Source: DAITPV01 sp050692555
GTDB taxonomy: Bacteria > Actinomycetota > UBA4738 > CALAEC01
Assembly (NCBI GenBank): GCA_050692555.1
Contig: JBOGVS010000001.1
Location: forward strand, 114,370-178,369
Length of the DNA stretch: 64,000 bases
Direction: 5' to 3'
The notes beneath the pieces were generated by a model. It was not told where the DNA came from, made no database searches, and saw only the letters and a program-made list of their open reading frames with translations. This document shows positions 16,416 to 25,090 of the stretch, piece by piece. How positions within the stretch are numbered: position 1 is the stretch's first letter; each line of letters opens with the position of its first letter. A program made the position numbers and the translations under genes.

Positions 16416-16979
16416 GTGATCGAGCCTCGGGGGGGCCCGCTGACCCCGCAGGCAGAACGGGAGCTCATGGATCGGTTGATCGCAGGGGACCAGGAAGCCG
16501 TCCGCACGTTGTACGCGCGGTTCTCCCGGCCCGTCTACGGCATGGGGATGCGGATCCTGGGGAACCCGGGGGCCGCGGAGGAGCTGACCCAGGACGTGTT
16601 CCTGGCGGCCTGGAGGAAGGCGGCTCGGTACGACCCCGCCCGGGGCCGGCTGTCGACGTGGCTGATGACCATCGCCCACAACCTTGCCGTGGACCGGCTC
16701 CGGCGGGAGGCGGGGCGGGCCCCCGTCCTCTCCGACGACCTCGACGAGGTGCTGTCCCTGGCGGTGACCGAAGAGGACGCCGTCCTGGACCGGGAGGACG
16801 TCCGGCGGGTCCTGGCCGACCTGTCGGCGGGGGAGCGGCGCCTCCTGCACCTGTCGTATTTCCGGGGATGGACCGCCCGGGAGATCGCGGAAGCGGATGG
16901 GATCCCCCTGGGGACGGTGAAGACGCGGCTGCGGGCCACCCTGATCAAGCTGCGCCGGGCACACGGGAAGGCCGGCTGA
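16416..16979 (+). CDS. ECF sigma factor
   Basis: Protein of 187 residues. Region 2 covers YARFSRPVYGMGMRILG to ELTQDVFLAAWRKAARYD, and region 4 is LSYFRGWTAREIAEADG followed by PLGTVKTRLRATLIKLR. Sigma region 1 and 3 are absent, as in ECF (group 4) factors. GTG 16416 has GGAAGG seven bases upstream; ATG 16401 is in frame but has no ribosome site. Its stop overlaps the next start (TGATG), pairing it with the anti-sigma factor that probably holds it inactive. Confidence 0.88.
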   Translation: MIEPRGGPLTPQAERELMDRLIAGDQEAVRTLYARFSRPVYGMGMRILGNPGAAEELTQDVFLAAWRKAARYDPARGRLSTWLMTIAHNLAVDRLRREAGRAPVLSDDLDEVLSLAVTEEDAVLDREDVRRVLADLSAGERRLLHLSYFRGWTAREIAEADGIPLGTVKTRLRATLIKLRRAHGKAG

Positions 16980-17731
16980 TGGACTGCGTGGCGGTCCGCG
17001 ACCTCCTGGCGGAGAACGCCGTCGGCATCCTTCCAGCCGACCGGCGCGACCTGTTGGACCAGCACCTGGCGTGGTGTGCGGGCTGCCGCAAGGAGTCGGC
17101 CCACCTGGCCGACGGCGCCTCCGCACTGGGGCTCTCTCTGTCCGCGGACCCCCCGCCGGACCTCGAGGATCGAACGGTCTCCGCGGTGACGGCGGCAGCC
17201 GGACGCCGCCGCCGCCGGGGGCCGCTCACCGCCGCGGCGGTCGCAGCGGCGATCGCGGTCGGGTCGCTGGGGTGGGCGGTGGCCATGGCCGGCCGGCTGG
17301 AACGACTGGAGGACCAGGCAGCGTCCGCCAGGAACCGGGCGGAGGGCACGGCCCGCGAGTTCGAGTCGGTCCTCCAGGAGCTGGGTGGGGACGCCCCCCT
17401 GGTTTCCGCCGCGCTGGAACCCGAGGGCGCCGGGATCGCCGGAGGCCGGGCCATCCTGTACCACTCGGATACCGGCAAGGACTTCGCGGTGGTCATCGTG
17501 GGCGGCCTTCTGGACGACGCCGGACCCTACCAGGCCTATCTTCTTTCACCGTCCGAGGACCGGGCCGAGGTGGGCCGCCTGGAGCCCACCGGGGAAGGAC
17601 AGCTCGCGGGCTACCGGTTCCTGGCGGAGGACGTCTCCCGGTACCGGGAGGTCGTGGTGGTCGACGGCGCGGGTAGCGCCGTCCTGCGAGGCGTTCTGGC
17701 GGCCAGCGCCGGGACACCCCCGGGGGGGTAG
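16979..17731 (+). CDS. Zinc-type anti-sigma factor
   Basis: Protein of 250 residues. The N-terminal anti-sigma domain has the H-x3-C-x2-C motif (H29, C33, C36; QHLAWCAGC). One membrane helix follows (AAAVAAAIAVGSLGWAVAMA), then a short coiled coil and an extracytoplasmic domain resembling the RskA C-terminal fold (YHSDTGKDFAVVIVGGL; YQAYLLSPSE). It would bind the ECF sigma on the inside and sense a signal outside. It is translationally coupled to the sigma gene. Confidence 0.85.
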   Translation: MDCVAVRDLLAENAVGILPADRRDLLDQHLAWCAGCRKESAHLADGASALGLSLSADPPPDLEDRTVSAVTAAAGRRRRRGPLTAAAVAAAIAVGSLGWAVAMAGRLERLEDQAASARNRAEGTAREFESVLQELGGDAPLVSAALEPEGAGIAGGRAILYHSDTGKDFAVVIVGGLLDDAGPYQAYLLSPSEDRAEVGRLEPTGEGQLAGYRFLAEDVSRYREVVVVDGAGSAVLRGVLAASAGTPPGG

Positions 17732-17749
17732 GAGCCCGTCTCGAGCCAC

Positions 17750-17767
17750 GGTAGCCAACTGGCTACC
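17750..17767 (+). terminator. Hairpin after the sigma/anti-sigma pair
   Basis: GGTAGCC (17750-17756) and GGCTACC (17761-17767) form a perfect 7-bp stem with a 4-base loop, 18 bases after the stop. There is no T-run, so termination is uncertain. Confidence 0.35.
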
Positions 17768-17878
17768 CCGGCCCGGGTATGCCCCACCCCCATCACTCCA
17801 AGTGTTTACTCTCTCCGGGAGTTGGACGCGGCAGGCGCCGTGCGGGACGAGCTCGACGCTCGACGTATCATCCGCTGA

Positions 17879-18883
17879 ATGCGGATCGGCCTGGCACTGC
17901 CTCACTACGACTTCTCCGCACCCGACGGGTCTCCGGTGACCTGGGAACGGCTGGCGGCCTGGGCCCGGAGAGCCGAGGCCGGGGGCTTCGACTCCGTGTG
18001 GATCTCCGACCACTTCTTCCTGTCACTGGCCAGATACGGTGGCTCGGGACTGGCCTTCGGTTCTGCGGAACCCATCACCACCCTTGCCGCCCTGGCCGCG
18101 GTCACCGAACGGGTCCGGCTGGGAACGTTGGTGCTGAGCGCGGGCTTCCGCCATCCCGCGCTGGTGGCCAAGGCCGCCACCACCATCGATCTCCTGTCCT
18201 CCGGGCGGTTGGACCTGGGCGTGGGCGCCGGTTGGTACGAGGAGGAGTATCGGGCCTTCGGCTACCCGTTCGGCACCGTGGGAGATCGCTTCGAGATCCT
18301 CGAGGAGTCCGTCGAGGTTCTGGCCCGCCTTCTGGGTGGGGGAGATCCGGTCACCTGGGAGGGACGGTGGTTCCGTCTGGAGGGGGCCTACTGTCGACCC
18401 GAGCCCGCGCAACGGCCCCGGCCGCCGCTGTGGGTGGGGGGGAAAGGAGGGCCCCGGCTGCTCCGCCTGGCGGCCCGCCTGGCAGACGGATGGAACACCG
18501 TGTGGTCGTGGACGCCAGAAGACTACGGAGAGCGGGTCGGGACATTGCGCGAGGTGTGTGAGCGCGTGGGCAGGGACCCGGCCACCATGCGTTTGTCCGT
18601 CGGCCTGTACATGCTGGTTGGTGAGGACCGGCGGGATCTGGAGGCTCGCTACGCCGCCCTGCGGGGGTGGCATCCCGGCGGGGGTCTCGATCCGCTGGAC
18701 GTGTGGACGCGCGGCGCGTTGGCCGGAACGCCGGAGATGGTCCTCGATCGGCTGGCCGCGTTCGCCGGCCTGGGGGTGGAAGAGGTCATCGTCTCGGCGG
18801 CGTCGGTCCCGTTCGCCGTCTACGACGATGAGATCGTGGACCTGTTCGCGGAATCCGTGATCCCCGCCGCGCGGACGCTCTAG
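17879..18883 (+). CDS. LLM-class (luciferase-like) oxidoreductase, probably F420-dependent
   Basis: Protein of 334 residues with the TIM-barrel pattern of the luciferase-like family: RIGLALPHYDF, AEAGGFDSVWISDHF, VRLGTLVLSAGFRHPALVAK, SSGRLDLGVGAGWYEEEYRAFG and RPPLWVGGKG. In actinobacteria most close relatives use F420 rather than FMN. TATCAT at 17866-17871 lies 7 bases before ATG 17879, spacing suited to a leaderless message. The stop TAG shares its last base with the GTG of the next gene. Substrate unknown. Confidence 0.85.
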   Translation: MRIGLALPHYDFSAPDGSPVTWERLAAWARRAEAGGFDSVWISDHFFLSLARYGGSGLAFGSAEPITTLAALAAVTERVRLGTLVLSAGFRHPALVAKAATTIDLLSSGRLDLGVGAGWYEEEYRAFGYPFGTVGDRFEILEESVEVLARLLGGGDPVTWEGRWFRLEGAYCRPEPAQRPRPPLWVGGKGGPRLLRLAARLADGWNTVWSWTPEDYGERVGTLREVCERVGRDPATMRLSVGLYMLVGEDRRDLEARYAALRGWHPGGGLDPLDVWTRGALAGTPEMVLDRLAAFAGLGVEEVIVSAASVPFAVYDDEIVDLFAESVIPAARTL

Positions 18884-19104
18884 TGGACGAGCTGGAGGCG
18901 GCCGTGACGGTCCTCCGGGAACAGGACAAGCCGCTTCACTGGACGGTGATCCAGGACATCGCCTTGCAGCAGGGCTATCTGGATCCCTTCACCCAGAAGG
19001 ACATCCGGCGACGCCTCCTGGCGGCGCTGGCGGAGGCGGCGCGCCGTCCGGATGGACCGGTAGTCAAGGCAGGACGAGGAATCTACGCCCTGCGTCAGGA
19101 CTAG
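18883..19104 (+). CDS. Small HARE-HTH domain protein
   Basis: Protein of 73 residues. The pattern MDELEAAVTVLREQDKPLHW then VIQDIALQQGYLD and KDIRRRLLAALAEA matches the winged-helix HARE-HTH domain (HB1, ASXL, restriction endonuclease). It ends GRGIYALRQD, as free-standing domains do. It overlaps the previous gene by TAGTG, so it is probably cotranslated with the oxidoreductase. DNA binding is likely; the target is unknown. Confidence 0.7.
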   Translation: MDELEAAVTVLREQDKPLHWTVIQDIALQQGYLDPFTQKDIRRRLLAALAEAARRPDGPVVKAGRGIYALRQD

Positions 19105-19145
19105 GTATTACCCGGACGTGCGCCGTCTGTTCGGTCGACCGGTTG

Positions 19146-19496
19146 CTAGGCCTCGGACCCGTGGGCCCGCCGGCGACCGGCGGCGTACAGCACCACTCCG
19201 CCGAGAACCAGTCCACCCAGCACGATCAGCAGCACGGTCAGCTCAGCACCCGTGAAAGCCAGCTCGGCCTGGGGCGCCGCAGGCTGTCCCTGTCCTCCTC
19301 CTCCGCCGCCGCCGCCGGCTCCCACCACTGCGGGAGACACCTCGGCCGGGGCCACCGTGGCAGGTGGGTTGGTGGGAGGTGGATACGTGGTCTGGGCCGA
19401 AGCGGCGAGGCCGCCCACGACCAGCACGGTTAGCGCAACAGCCAGAATCGTGGCGATCCGGGCTGCCCGTCCTCTGAAACTCGTCAATGCAAGCAT
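19146..19496 (-). CDS. Small LAFTG-anchored surface protein
   Basis: Protein of 116 residues: signal peptide 1-35 (ending A-A-S-A-Q), a Pro/Thr-rich spacer, a run of glycines (59-70), the sorting signal LAFTG at 79-83, a hydrophobic helix, and a positively charged tail GRRRAHGSE. LAxTG is the preferred site of class E sortases in actinobacteria, so the mature product would be a very short wall-linked peptide. No sortase gene lies in the window. A structured leader hairpin (19517-19554) precedes it. ATG 19496 has GGAGGAAAGGG upstream. Confidence 0.8.
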   Translation of the reverse strand: MLALTSFRGRAARIATILAVALTVLVVGGLAASAQTTYPPPTNPPATVAPAEVSPAVVGAGGGGGGGGQGQPAAPQAELAFTGAELTVLLIVLGGLVLGGVVLYAAGRRRAHGSEA

Positions 19497-19516
19497 TGTC
19501 CCTTTCCTCCGTTCGC

Positions 19517-19554
19517 GGGCGAGTTGCTACCAGTGATGGTAAGAATACCCGCCC
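19517..19554 (-). promoter_or_regulatory. Structured hairpin in the leader of the LAFTG gene
   Basis: GGGCGAGT (19517-19524) pairs with ACCCGCCC (19547-19554) with one mismatch. Inside it, TACCA (19528-19532) pairs with TGGTA (19537-19541) around GTGA, separated by an asymmetric internal loop. On the transcript strand it lies about 20 bases upstream of the start codon. It matches no riboswitch I know. Confidence 0.4.
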
Positions 19555-19705
19555 ATCCTGGCGATACGCGACGCTGCGTAAATCTTCGCCTAACTCGGAT
19601 TCCCCCGCAACCCCCATAGCCGCAGGTCAAGGGGTCGCCCACCCCGCCTCTACGATCGGTGACGTAGGCCCCACTGACCGTGTCCTCGCCGGTGTTCGCC
19701 TCCGT

Positions 19706-21715
19706 TCACGTTCCTGCCAGCGGGCGGATGCCCAGCGCGAGGCGCCAGGCTCGATCCGCAAGGGGCCGGAAGAAGGTCAGATCGATGGTCACGAGGTCGG
19801 TGGGAGTACCACTCCACGTGGCCACCCGGCCCTCCAGGTTGACACCCTCCGCAGCCTCGGCGATGCGCAAGCCGGGAGGGGTATGGACCACCACTTCGAG
19901 TGCGGTTGGCTGGATCGTGGGCTGGTTCTTGAACGTGAGGTGGTACGAGCCGGCGCCGGGCCCGCCCCACGCATCGGCCACCGTCCATTCCATCCCCAGC
20001 TCCTGGGACTCGCCGCTGTGCAGGAGGCTGGCCATGAAGATCACCGGATGTCCGAGCTCCTGGGCCACGACCGCGTCCGTGGGCTCGCCGTTTCGAGTCA
20101 CCCCTCCCACTGTGCACGTGGTGGCACAGTACGTGTACACGTTCATGATGTTGTCTCCGGGCAGGGCTTCGGGGAGCCGGGGGTTGGGCCCGATGACGTA
20201 GGGCGGTTGTCCTCGGTCGGGTGCCCCATTCCGGAACGTGATCGAGGTTCGCCCGGTAGCCGAGCCGTCGGGCTCCAGCCATACCTCGTACCGGACCCGG
20301 CGCTCGGCGTAGAAATCGATCTTGTTCCCTCCCGCGTTCACCACCGACACCTCCAGGAGATCCCCCGATGGATCGGGGAGCTCGCCCGAGACACCGGCTT
20401 CCACGAATGCCGTCTGGAGGCCGGGATCGGCGGCGTGGAAGAGGAGATGACCCTCCCCGGCGGCCTGCACCACGGCCAGCCCGGCGCCGGCCGGGTTTGA
20501 CGCCGCACCGGAGCCCAGGAAGTAGTCGATCACCTCGCCGGCCACTTCGCTGAGCACGTCCTTCCGGGCGGTACCCGCCGGGAGGACGCTGTACGCCTCG
20601 TTGGTGACGAACGCCACGACGTTGCTCTGGTCCACGGTGGTGCCCAGACGGCTGACCTCGGCCGGACCGGTCACTCCCAGAAGCGTGGCGAACGCGGCAG
20701 GATCCGCCAGAACGGTGCCGTCGAGCCGTTCTCCGCGCACCAGCTCGTACAGCCGCTCGATGGCCAAGGCGGCGGAGGGAAAGTCCGGGGTCATGTTGAT
20801 GTTCGACCAGTCCCCGTGGGCCGCTGCGGGACCGTACAGGTTCCCGTAATCGGGATTGGGCGGCTCGATCAGATCGGGGTTGGCCACCGGCAAGCCCAGG
20901 ATGTCTTGGAAGGGACCGAACTCCAGACGGCCCCGATCGATGGTGAGGATGGCGTACGAGCCGATCAGCCCCCCGGTCCCCCGCAGCTCCGCCGGGTTCT
21001 GGGCCCCGAAGAAGTACCGCCGGCGGCTGTCCTCTCCCAGGAACGACGGGAGCACCTGGACCACGGCGTCGGCGGTGACCAGCGCTTGCCGGGCGTCGGT
21101 CACTTCTCGCCCGAAGTCCTCCAGCGGACCGGCGACCGGCTCGGGCACCAGGTCGGTCGGCGCCGCCAGCAGCGTCTGGTCGGCCTGGACCATGAGGTCT
21201 CGGGCGTCGGAGACGGCCGGGGCGACCTGCCGGAACGGCTCGATGTCCACCACGCCGTCGAGAGGAGCCAGGGACGCCAGGCCCCCGGGCAGGTTCTGGG
21301 CCGCGCCGGCCAGTCGCTCGGCGGCCCCGGCCACCAGGGATCCGGCATCCGCCACGGCGATCACCGCGTCCGGCGTGCGGCCGACGACCGGCATGGCCGC
21401 GGCCAGCCGGACGAACGGGTTCCCCAAGCTGCCCCTCGCCTCCTCGAACGCCGTGCGGGCCTGGGTGAACGAGGCCAGTGCCGCCGTGGTGTCCCCGCCC
21501 AGCAGATGGTCCCTGCCCACGAGCATGGCCCGCCGCCCCTCGACCAGCGAGGTGCGGGCCGTGAGCATCCAAATCAGGCCGAAGCCCGTTCCTCCGATCA
21601 GCACCAGGATGGTCAAGCCGACGAGCCTTCGTCGCCACCGCCGCCGGGGCGGGCGGCGGGCTCGCCTCGACCCGCGGACGGGGTCGTGTTCGGTGTGATC
21701 CGGCACGTCCGCCAT
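19706..21715 (-). CDS. DUF4012 membrane-anchored extracellular protein
   Basis: Protein of 669 residues. It has a short cytoplasmic Arg-rich N-terminus, a single membrane anchor (LVGLTILVLIGGTGFGLIWM, about 31-50) and a long extracytoplasmic part. The core has the DUF4012 hallmark RRYFFGAQNPAELRGTGGLI, and then the segment GDWSNINMTPDFPSAA. DUF4012 proteins occur beside exopolysaccharide genes in actinobacteria and resemble LytR-CpsA-Psr-associated proteins, but no activity is established. It sits at the left edge of the polysaccharide island, 15 bases from the bldD-like stop, so the two are probably one transcript. Confidence 0.85.
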   Translation of the reverse strand: MADVPDHTEHDPVRGSRRARRPPRRRWRRRLVGLTILVLIGGTGFGLIWMLTARTSLVEGRRAMLVGRDHLLGGDTTAALASFTQARTAFEEARGSLGNPFVRLAAAMPVVGRTPDAVIAVADAGSLVAGAAERLAGAAQNLPGGLASLAPLDGVVDIEPFRQVAPAVSDARDLMVQADQTLLAAPTDLVPEPVAGPLEDFGREVTDARQALVTADAVVQVLPSFLGEDSRRRYFFGAQNPAELRGTGGLIGSYAILTIDRGRLEFGPFQDILGLPVANPDLIEPPNPDYGNLYGPAAAHGDWSNINMTPDFPSAALAIERLYELVRGERLDGTVLADPAAFATLLGVTGPAEVSRLGTTVDQSNVVAFVTNEAYSVLPAGTARKDVLSEVAGEVIDYFLGSGAASNPAGAGLAVVQAAGEGHLLFHAADPGLQTAFVEAGVSGELPDPSGDLLEVSVVNAGGNKIDFYAERRVRYEVWLEPDGSATGRTSITFRNGAPDRGQPPYVIGPNPRLPEALPGDNIMNVYTYCATTCTVGGVTRNGEPTDAVVAQELGHPVIFMASLLHSGESQELGMEWTVADAWGGPGAGSYHLTFKNQPTIQPTALEVVVHTPPGLRIAEAAEGVNLEGRVATWSGTPTDLVTIDLTFFRPLADRAWRLALGIRPLAGT

Positions 21716-21730
21716 GGTAAGCGGCCGGGA

Positions 21731-22219
21731 CTAGGAGCGATCCGTGGAGCCGCGGCGGCGAACCGCCGGCCCCAGACGGTCCAGCAGGAGCTGGGGAGAG
21801 ATCCTGGCCGCGGAGGCGATGGCCTGGATGTCGCCGGACCGGAGCGTCATCACCTCGCTGGTTGGATCACCGCGCCACCGTCGCACCCGGGAGACGTGCT
21901 CGGCGGCGGCGCCTCGCTCCGGCCCCTCCAGGAGCTCGAGCTGGGAGAGGTCCAGCACCACCTCGACGCGTTCTCCGGGGGCCAGCCGGTCCAGTGCCCG
22001 CGCCAGCAGCTGATCGGCGGGGATGCCGTACACCGCAGCCAGCTGGATGAATCGCTCCAGGGAGATGGACCGGTCACCCCGCTCGTAGCTGCCCAGGGAG
22101 GACGGCCTGAAGGACGGAGAACGCCGCTCCACTTCGTGGAGCGTGAGCCCCAATCCTCGCCTGGCGTTTCGGAGCGCTCCCCCGAGCGCCCTTCGGAACC
22201 GCCGGGCGGACGCTCTCAT
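21731..22219 (-). CDS. BldD-like regulator with c-di-GMP signature (copy 1)
   Basis: Protein of 162 residues. The N-terminal XRE-type helix-turn-helix is about 10-75 and includes GSYERGDRSISLERF, as in BldD (GSYERGDRAVTVQRL). A linker and a C-terminal domain follow. The C-terminal domain has RGD at 116-118, eight residues, then RSGD at 127-130. This is exactly the RxD-X8-RxxD motif with which Streptomyces BldD binds a c-di-GMP tetramer to dimerise. It would repress target promoters when c-di-GMP is high. Same length and motif positions as the second copy at 57570-58073. Confidence 0.85.
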   Translation of the reverse strand: MRASARRFRRALGGALRNARRGLGLTLHEVERRSPSFRPSSLGSYERGDRSISLERFIQLAAVYGIPADQLLARALDRLAPGERVEVVLDLSQLELLEGPERGAAAEHVSRVRRWRGDPTSEVMTLRSGDIQAIASAARISPQLLLDRLGPAVRRRGSTDRS

Positions 22220-22476
22220 CTCCGTATCGCCGATGCGTTCGAGGGTAGGTCATCGGCGTGGTCTCTGCAAAGGGAGCTCGGTCAGAAGCGGTAGCGGACC
22301 TGGAACCCGTCGGGAACCGCGACGTAGTCCGTCGGCCACCGTCCCTGGTCCCCGGGAGCCCCCGGGACGTGCCGCCTTCGGCCAAGGGGGCTCAGGAACA
22401 GGGCTCAGGTAGCGAGCGGAATCGAACGATATAGAGGTCAAGAGGCGCCCAATCGGCGCGTTCCGGGGGATACGAG

Positions 22477-23655
22477 GTGACGAATGACGGCGGCAGTGGA
22501 GCCGCTCAGGCTCGATCGGCGCGCGGTCGTGTGTCCAAGACAGACGAGATCACTGAGGTGGCCGCATTGACCAGGAGCCTGCTCCAGGCTGAGACGGGGC
22601 AGGACGCCGTTCGGGCCGCGGCGGGGTTCTGTCACGGCCGGTTCGGGCAGCCGGTGGCCGGATGGATGGTCCGCACCGATCCCGCTCGCCTCGAGCTGGT
22701 GAGCGCTCACGGCCTCGGGCCCCCAGAAAGGAAGGACCTCCAGACCCGATTGGGGACCATCCGGCGCGGGGATCTCCTGACCGAGACCGGCCGCCGACGG
22801 GCCGCGAGTGGTTTTGCCGCCACCTCCGGCCTCCACCGGGCCGAGGTGGTGGTCGCGGGCGAGGTCGCGGCGCTGGCGGGAGCCGCCAAGCAGCCTTCGT
22901 TCCCGGCGGTGGGATCGCTGCTGGCCAACGTGCTGGAGCACCTCGAGGTCGTCCACACCGCGGCGCGACGGAACGAACGGCTCGACCTGGGGATCGCCCT
23001 GACGGCTCACGAAGTCAGGAGCCCCCTGCTGGGAGCGATGGCCATCATGGACCGGCTGCTGATGACCGGTCAGCAGAGCGACGAGGACCGGGGCCTGATC
23101 AGGCGATCCCGTGACCAGCTGCGCGATCTGTCCCGCCTGGTCGATGGGATGCTCCGATGGGCGGTGGCCGGGGAGCCGCTTCGGAAGCGGCGCACGGATC
23201 TCGTCCGGCTGGTGCGCGAGGCTGTGGCCACCCTCACCACCGAGGCGACTGCCCATCGGGTAGAGGTCAGCGCACCCGCCCGTCTGGTCGTTCCGGCGGC
23301 CGGCACCCATCTGCGCTCGGCCGTCGTCAACGTGGTGCAGAACGCGCTCGAGTACTCGCCGCCGGAGTCTCTCGTTTCGGTAAACGTGGAGCCGGTGGAC
23401 GGGCTGGCCACGGTGACCGTGAAGGACAGAGGACGAGGAGTTCCCCCCGAAGAAGGTGACTCGATCTTCGACCCGTTCATGCGAGGCTCCGCCGCGGAGG
23501 CCACCCGAGGAGGCAAGGGTCTCGGGCTCTTCATCGCTCGCCGGGTGATGACGGCCCACGGGGGGTCGGTGTATCTGAGCCCGGGCGGCGGGGGCGCCAC
23601 GTTCGTGCTCCAGCTCCCGCTGGCCGCCGAGAGGAGGTCCCCATCCGCGTCCTGA
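22477..23655 (+). CDS. Sensor histidine kinase, GAF-like input
   Basis: Protein of 392 residues with no membrane segment. An N-terminal GAF-like region (about 25-160) is followed by a dimerisation helix with the phospho-accepting H178 (ALTAHEVRSPLLG). The ATPase domain has the N box NVVQNALEYSP (N289), G1 DRGRGVP and G2 GGKGLGL. GTG 22477 has GGGGGA seven bases upstream. It overlaps the following response regulator by 13 bases, so the two form a classical pair. It is cytoplasmic, so the signal is intracellular. Confidence 0.9.
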   Translation: MTNDGGSGAAQARSARGRVSKTDEITEVAALTRSLLQAETGQDAVRAAAGFCHGRFGQPVAGWMVRTDPARLELVSAHGLGPPERKDLQTRLGTIRRGDLLTETGRRRAASGFAATSGLHRAEVVVAGEVAALAGAAKQPSFPAVGSLLANVLEHLEVVHTAARRNERLDLGIALTAHEVRSPLLGAMAIMDRLLMTGQQSDEDRGLIRRSRDQLRDLSRLVDGMLRWAVAGEPLRKRRTDLVRLVREAVATLTTEATAHRVEVSAPARLVVPAAGTHLRSAVVNVVQNALEYSPPESLVSVNVEPVDGLATVTVKDRGRGVPPEEGDSIFDPFMRGSAAEATRGGKGLGLFIARRVMTAHGGSVYLSPGGGGATFVLQLPLAAERRSPSAS

Positions 23656-24302
23656 TCGTCGACGACCACGCACTGTTCTCCGATGCGATCCAGCCTCTCC
23701 TCCGGAGCATGGGCATGGACATCGTGGGGGTGGCGGCCTCCGGAGAGGAGGCCCTCGAGGTGGTCCGGCGGGAGGAGCCCGAGCTGGCGCTCGTGGACCT
23801 CGGCCTGCCCGACATGGGCGGCATCGCGGTGGGGAAACGCATCCTCGAGGAGCATCCGAAGACCATCGTGCTTGCGGTCACCGGATTGCGGGACCCGAGC
23901 ACGGTCAAGGAAGCCCTCCGGGCGGGCTTCCACGGATACGTGACCAAGGACACCCCCCTCTCCCAGTTCGCCACGGCGATCCAGGCCACCCTGGAGGGCC
24001 AGATCGTGGTCCCCAAGCGAGCGGCCCCCAGCGCCGAGGGGCCCTCGCGGACGCCGGAGGAACGCGACGCCGCTCTGATGGCCAGACAGCTCACCCCCAG
24101 AGAGCTCGAGGTCCTGGCCCTGCTGGTGGGGGGAGGGGACAACGCCCAGATCGCTCGGGCTCTCCATCTCAGCTCCAACACGGTCCGGACCCATGTCCAG
24201 AGCATCCTCACCAAGCTTCAGGTGAGGTCTCGGCTTCAGGCGGCCGCCTTCGCCGTGAGGCACCAGGTCGTCGCGGTACCTGGCCAGCGTCGGTACGCTT
24301 AG
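23643..24302 (+). CDS. NarL/LuxR response regulator (RR1), apparent ATC start
   Basis: Protein of 219 residues if read from ATC 23643. The receiver begins RVLIVDDHALF with the acidic pair D7-D8, has the phospho-acceptor D52 (LALVDLGLPDMGG), and ends with the K of GYVTKDTP. The LuxR-type helix-turn-helix starts LTPRELEVLALL. ATC follows GGAGG with a 4- to 5-base spacer and there is no ATG, GTG or TTG nearby in frame. The first ATG (23703 or 23709) would delete the acidic pair. The gene overlaps the kinase 3' end. Its closest relative in the window is RR5 (58414). Confidence 0.82.
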   Translation: MRVLIVDDHALFSDAIQPLLRSMGMDIVGVAASGEEALEVVRREEPELALVDLGLPDMGGIAVGKRILEEHPKTIVLAVTGLRDPSTVKEALRAGFHGYVTKDTPLSQFATAIQATLEGQIVVPKRAAPSAEGPSRTPEERDAALMARQLTPRELEVLALLVGGGDNAQIARALHLSSNTVRTHVQSILTKLQVRSRLQAAAFAVRHQVVAVPGQRRYA

Positions 24303-24401
24303 GTAGCCCGTGTTCCGTAGGAGGTCTACGTTCCGAGAGCCTAGCGAGTATCAGAAACGTCCCGTAAACTGGTCGGCCAGGCAACCGGGGAGAGGGTAGC
24401 G

Positions 24402-25088
24402 ATGGCAGACCGGGACGGCGAGATCCGCATCCTCCTGGCCGACGCTCACTCGCTCTTCCGCGAAGCCCTGGCCACGGCCCTGGGGAAGGAAGCCGATCTC
24501 CGGGTTGTGGGGGAGGCCCGCGACGGGCTCCAGGCGGTGGAAGAGGCCATCCGGGCTCGCCCCGACGTCGCTCTTCTGGAAGAGGACCTCCCCAACTGCG
24601 AAGGGGTGCGAGCGACCCGCCTGATCGGTGAGCGGGTTCCCGACTGCCGGGTCATCCTGCTGGCCGCGGAGGAGAACCAGGACACCCTGGCCGCTGCGGT
24701 AGAGGCCGGAGTGAGTGGCTACTTGACGAAGTCCAGTCCCCTGACGGAGCTGATCGGGGCCGCGCGAGCGGTCCACCGGGGCGAGATGCTGGTGCCTCCT
24801 CGGATGCTCGGGGGACTCCTGTCCCGGCTGATCCACCGCCGCCGGGAGCAGGACGAAGCGATGCGCCGGCTCGCTCGGCTCACCCGGAGGGAACGCCAGG
24901 TCCTGATGCTGTTGGCCGATGGTGGTGACAACGACTCCATCGCCCAGGCCCTGGTGATCAGTCCTCAGACCGCTCGGACCCACATCCAGAACGTCCTCGG
25001 CAAGCTCGAAGTGCACTCCCGTCTGGAAGCCGCCGCTCTGGCACTCCAGAGCGGGGTCGGCGACGATCTGACGAGCGCCGAACGGTAG
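24402..25088 (+). CDS. NarL/LuxR response regulator (RR2), Glu at phosphosite
   Basis: Protein of 228 residues. The receiver starts IRILLADAHSLFREA, so the acidic pair is A-D. The phospho-acceptor position is E60 (VALLEEDLPNCEG) instead of aspartate, a substitution that often mimics the phosphorylated state. The C-terminal LuxR domain (LTRRERQVLMLLADGGDN; SPQTARTHIQNVLGKL) is intact. It is 99 bases after RR1 and may be cotranscribed. It closely resembles RR6 (59197), including the HSLFREA and LPN(C/Y) features. Confidence 0.9.
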   Translation: MADRDGEIRILLADAHSLFREALATALGKEADLRVVGEARDGLQAVEEAIRARPDVALLEEDLPNCEGVRATRLIGERVPDCRVILLAAEENQDTLAAAVEAGVSGYLTKSSPLTELIGAARAVHRGEMLVPPRMLGGLLSRLIHRRREQDEAMRRLARLTRRERQVLMLLADGGDNDSIAQALVISPQTARTHIQNVLGKLEVHSRLEAAALALQSGVGDDLTSAER

Positions 25089-25090
25089 GT

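Noticed and set aside
22282..22400. Minus-strand open stretch ending WPTDYVAVPDGFQVRYRF, possibly the end of a decayed gene
   Set aside because: It has no start codon or ribosome site and is only 39 codons after a stop. High GC makes such open frames common.
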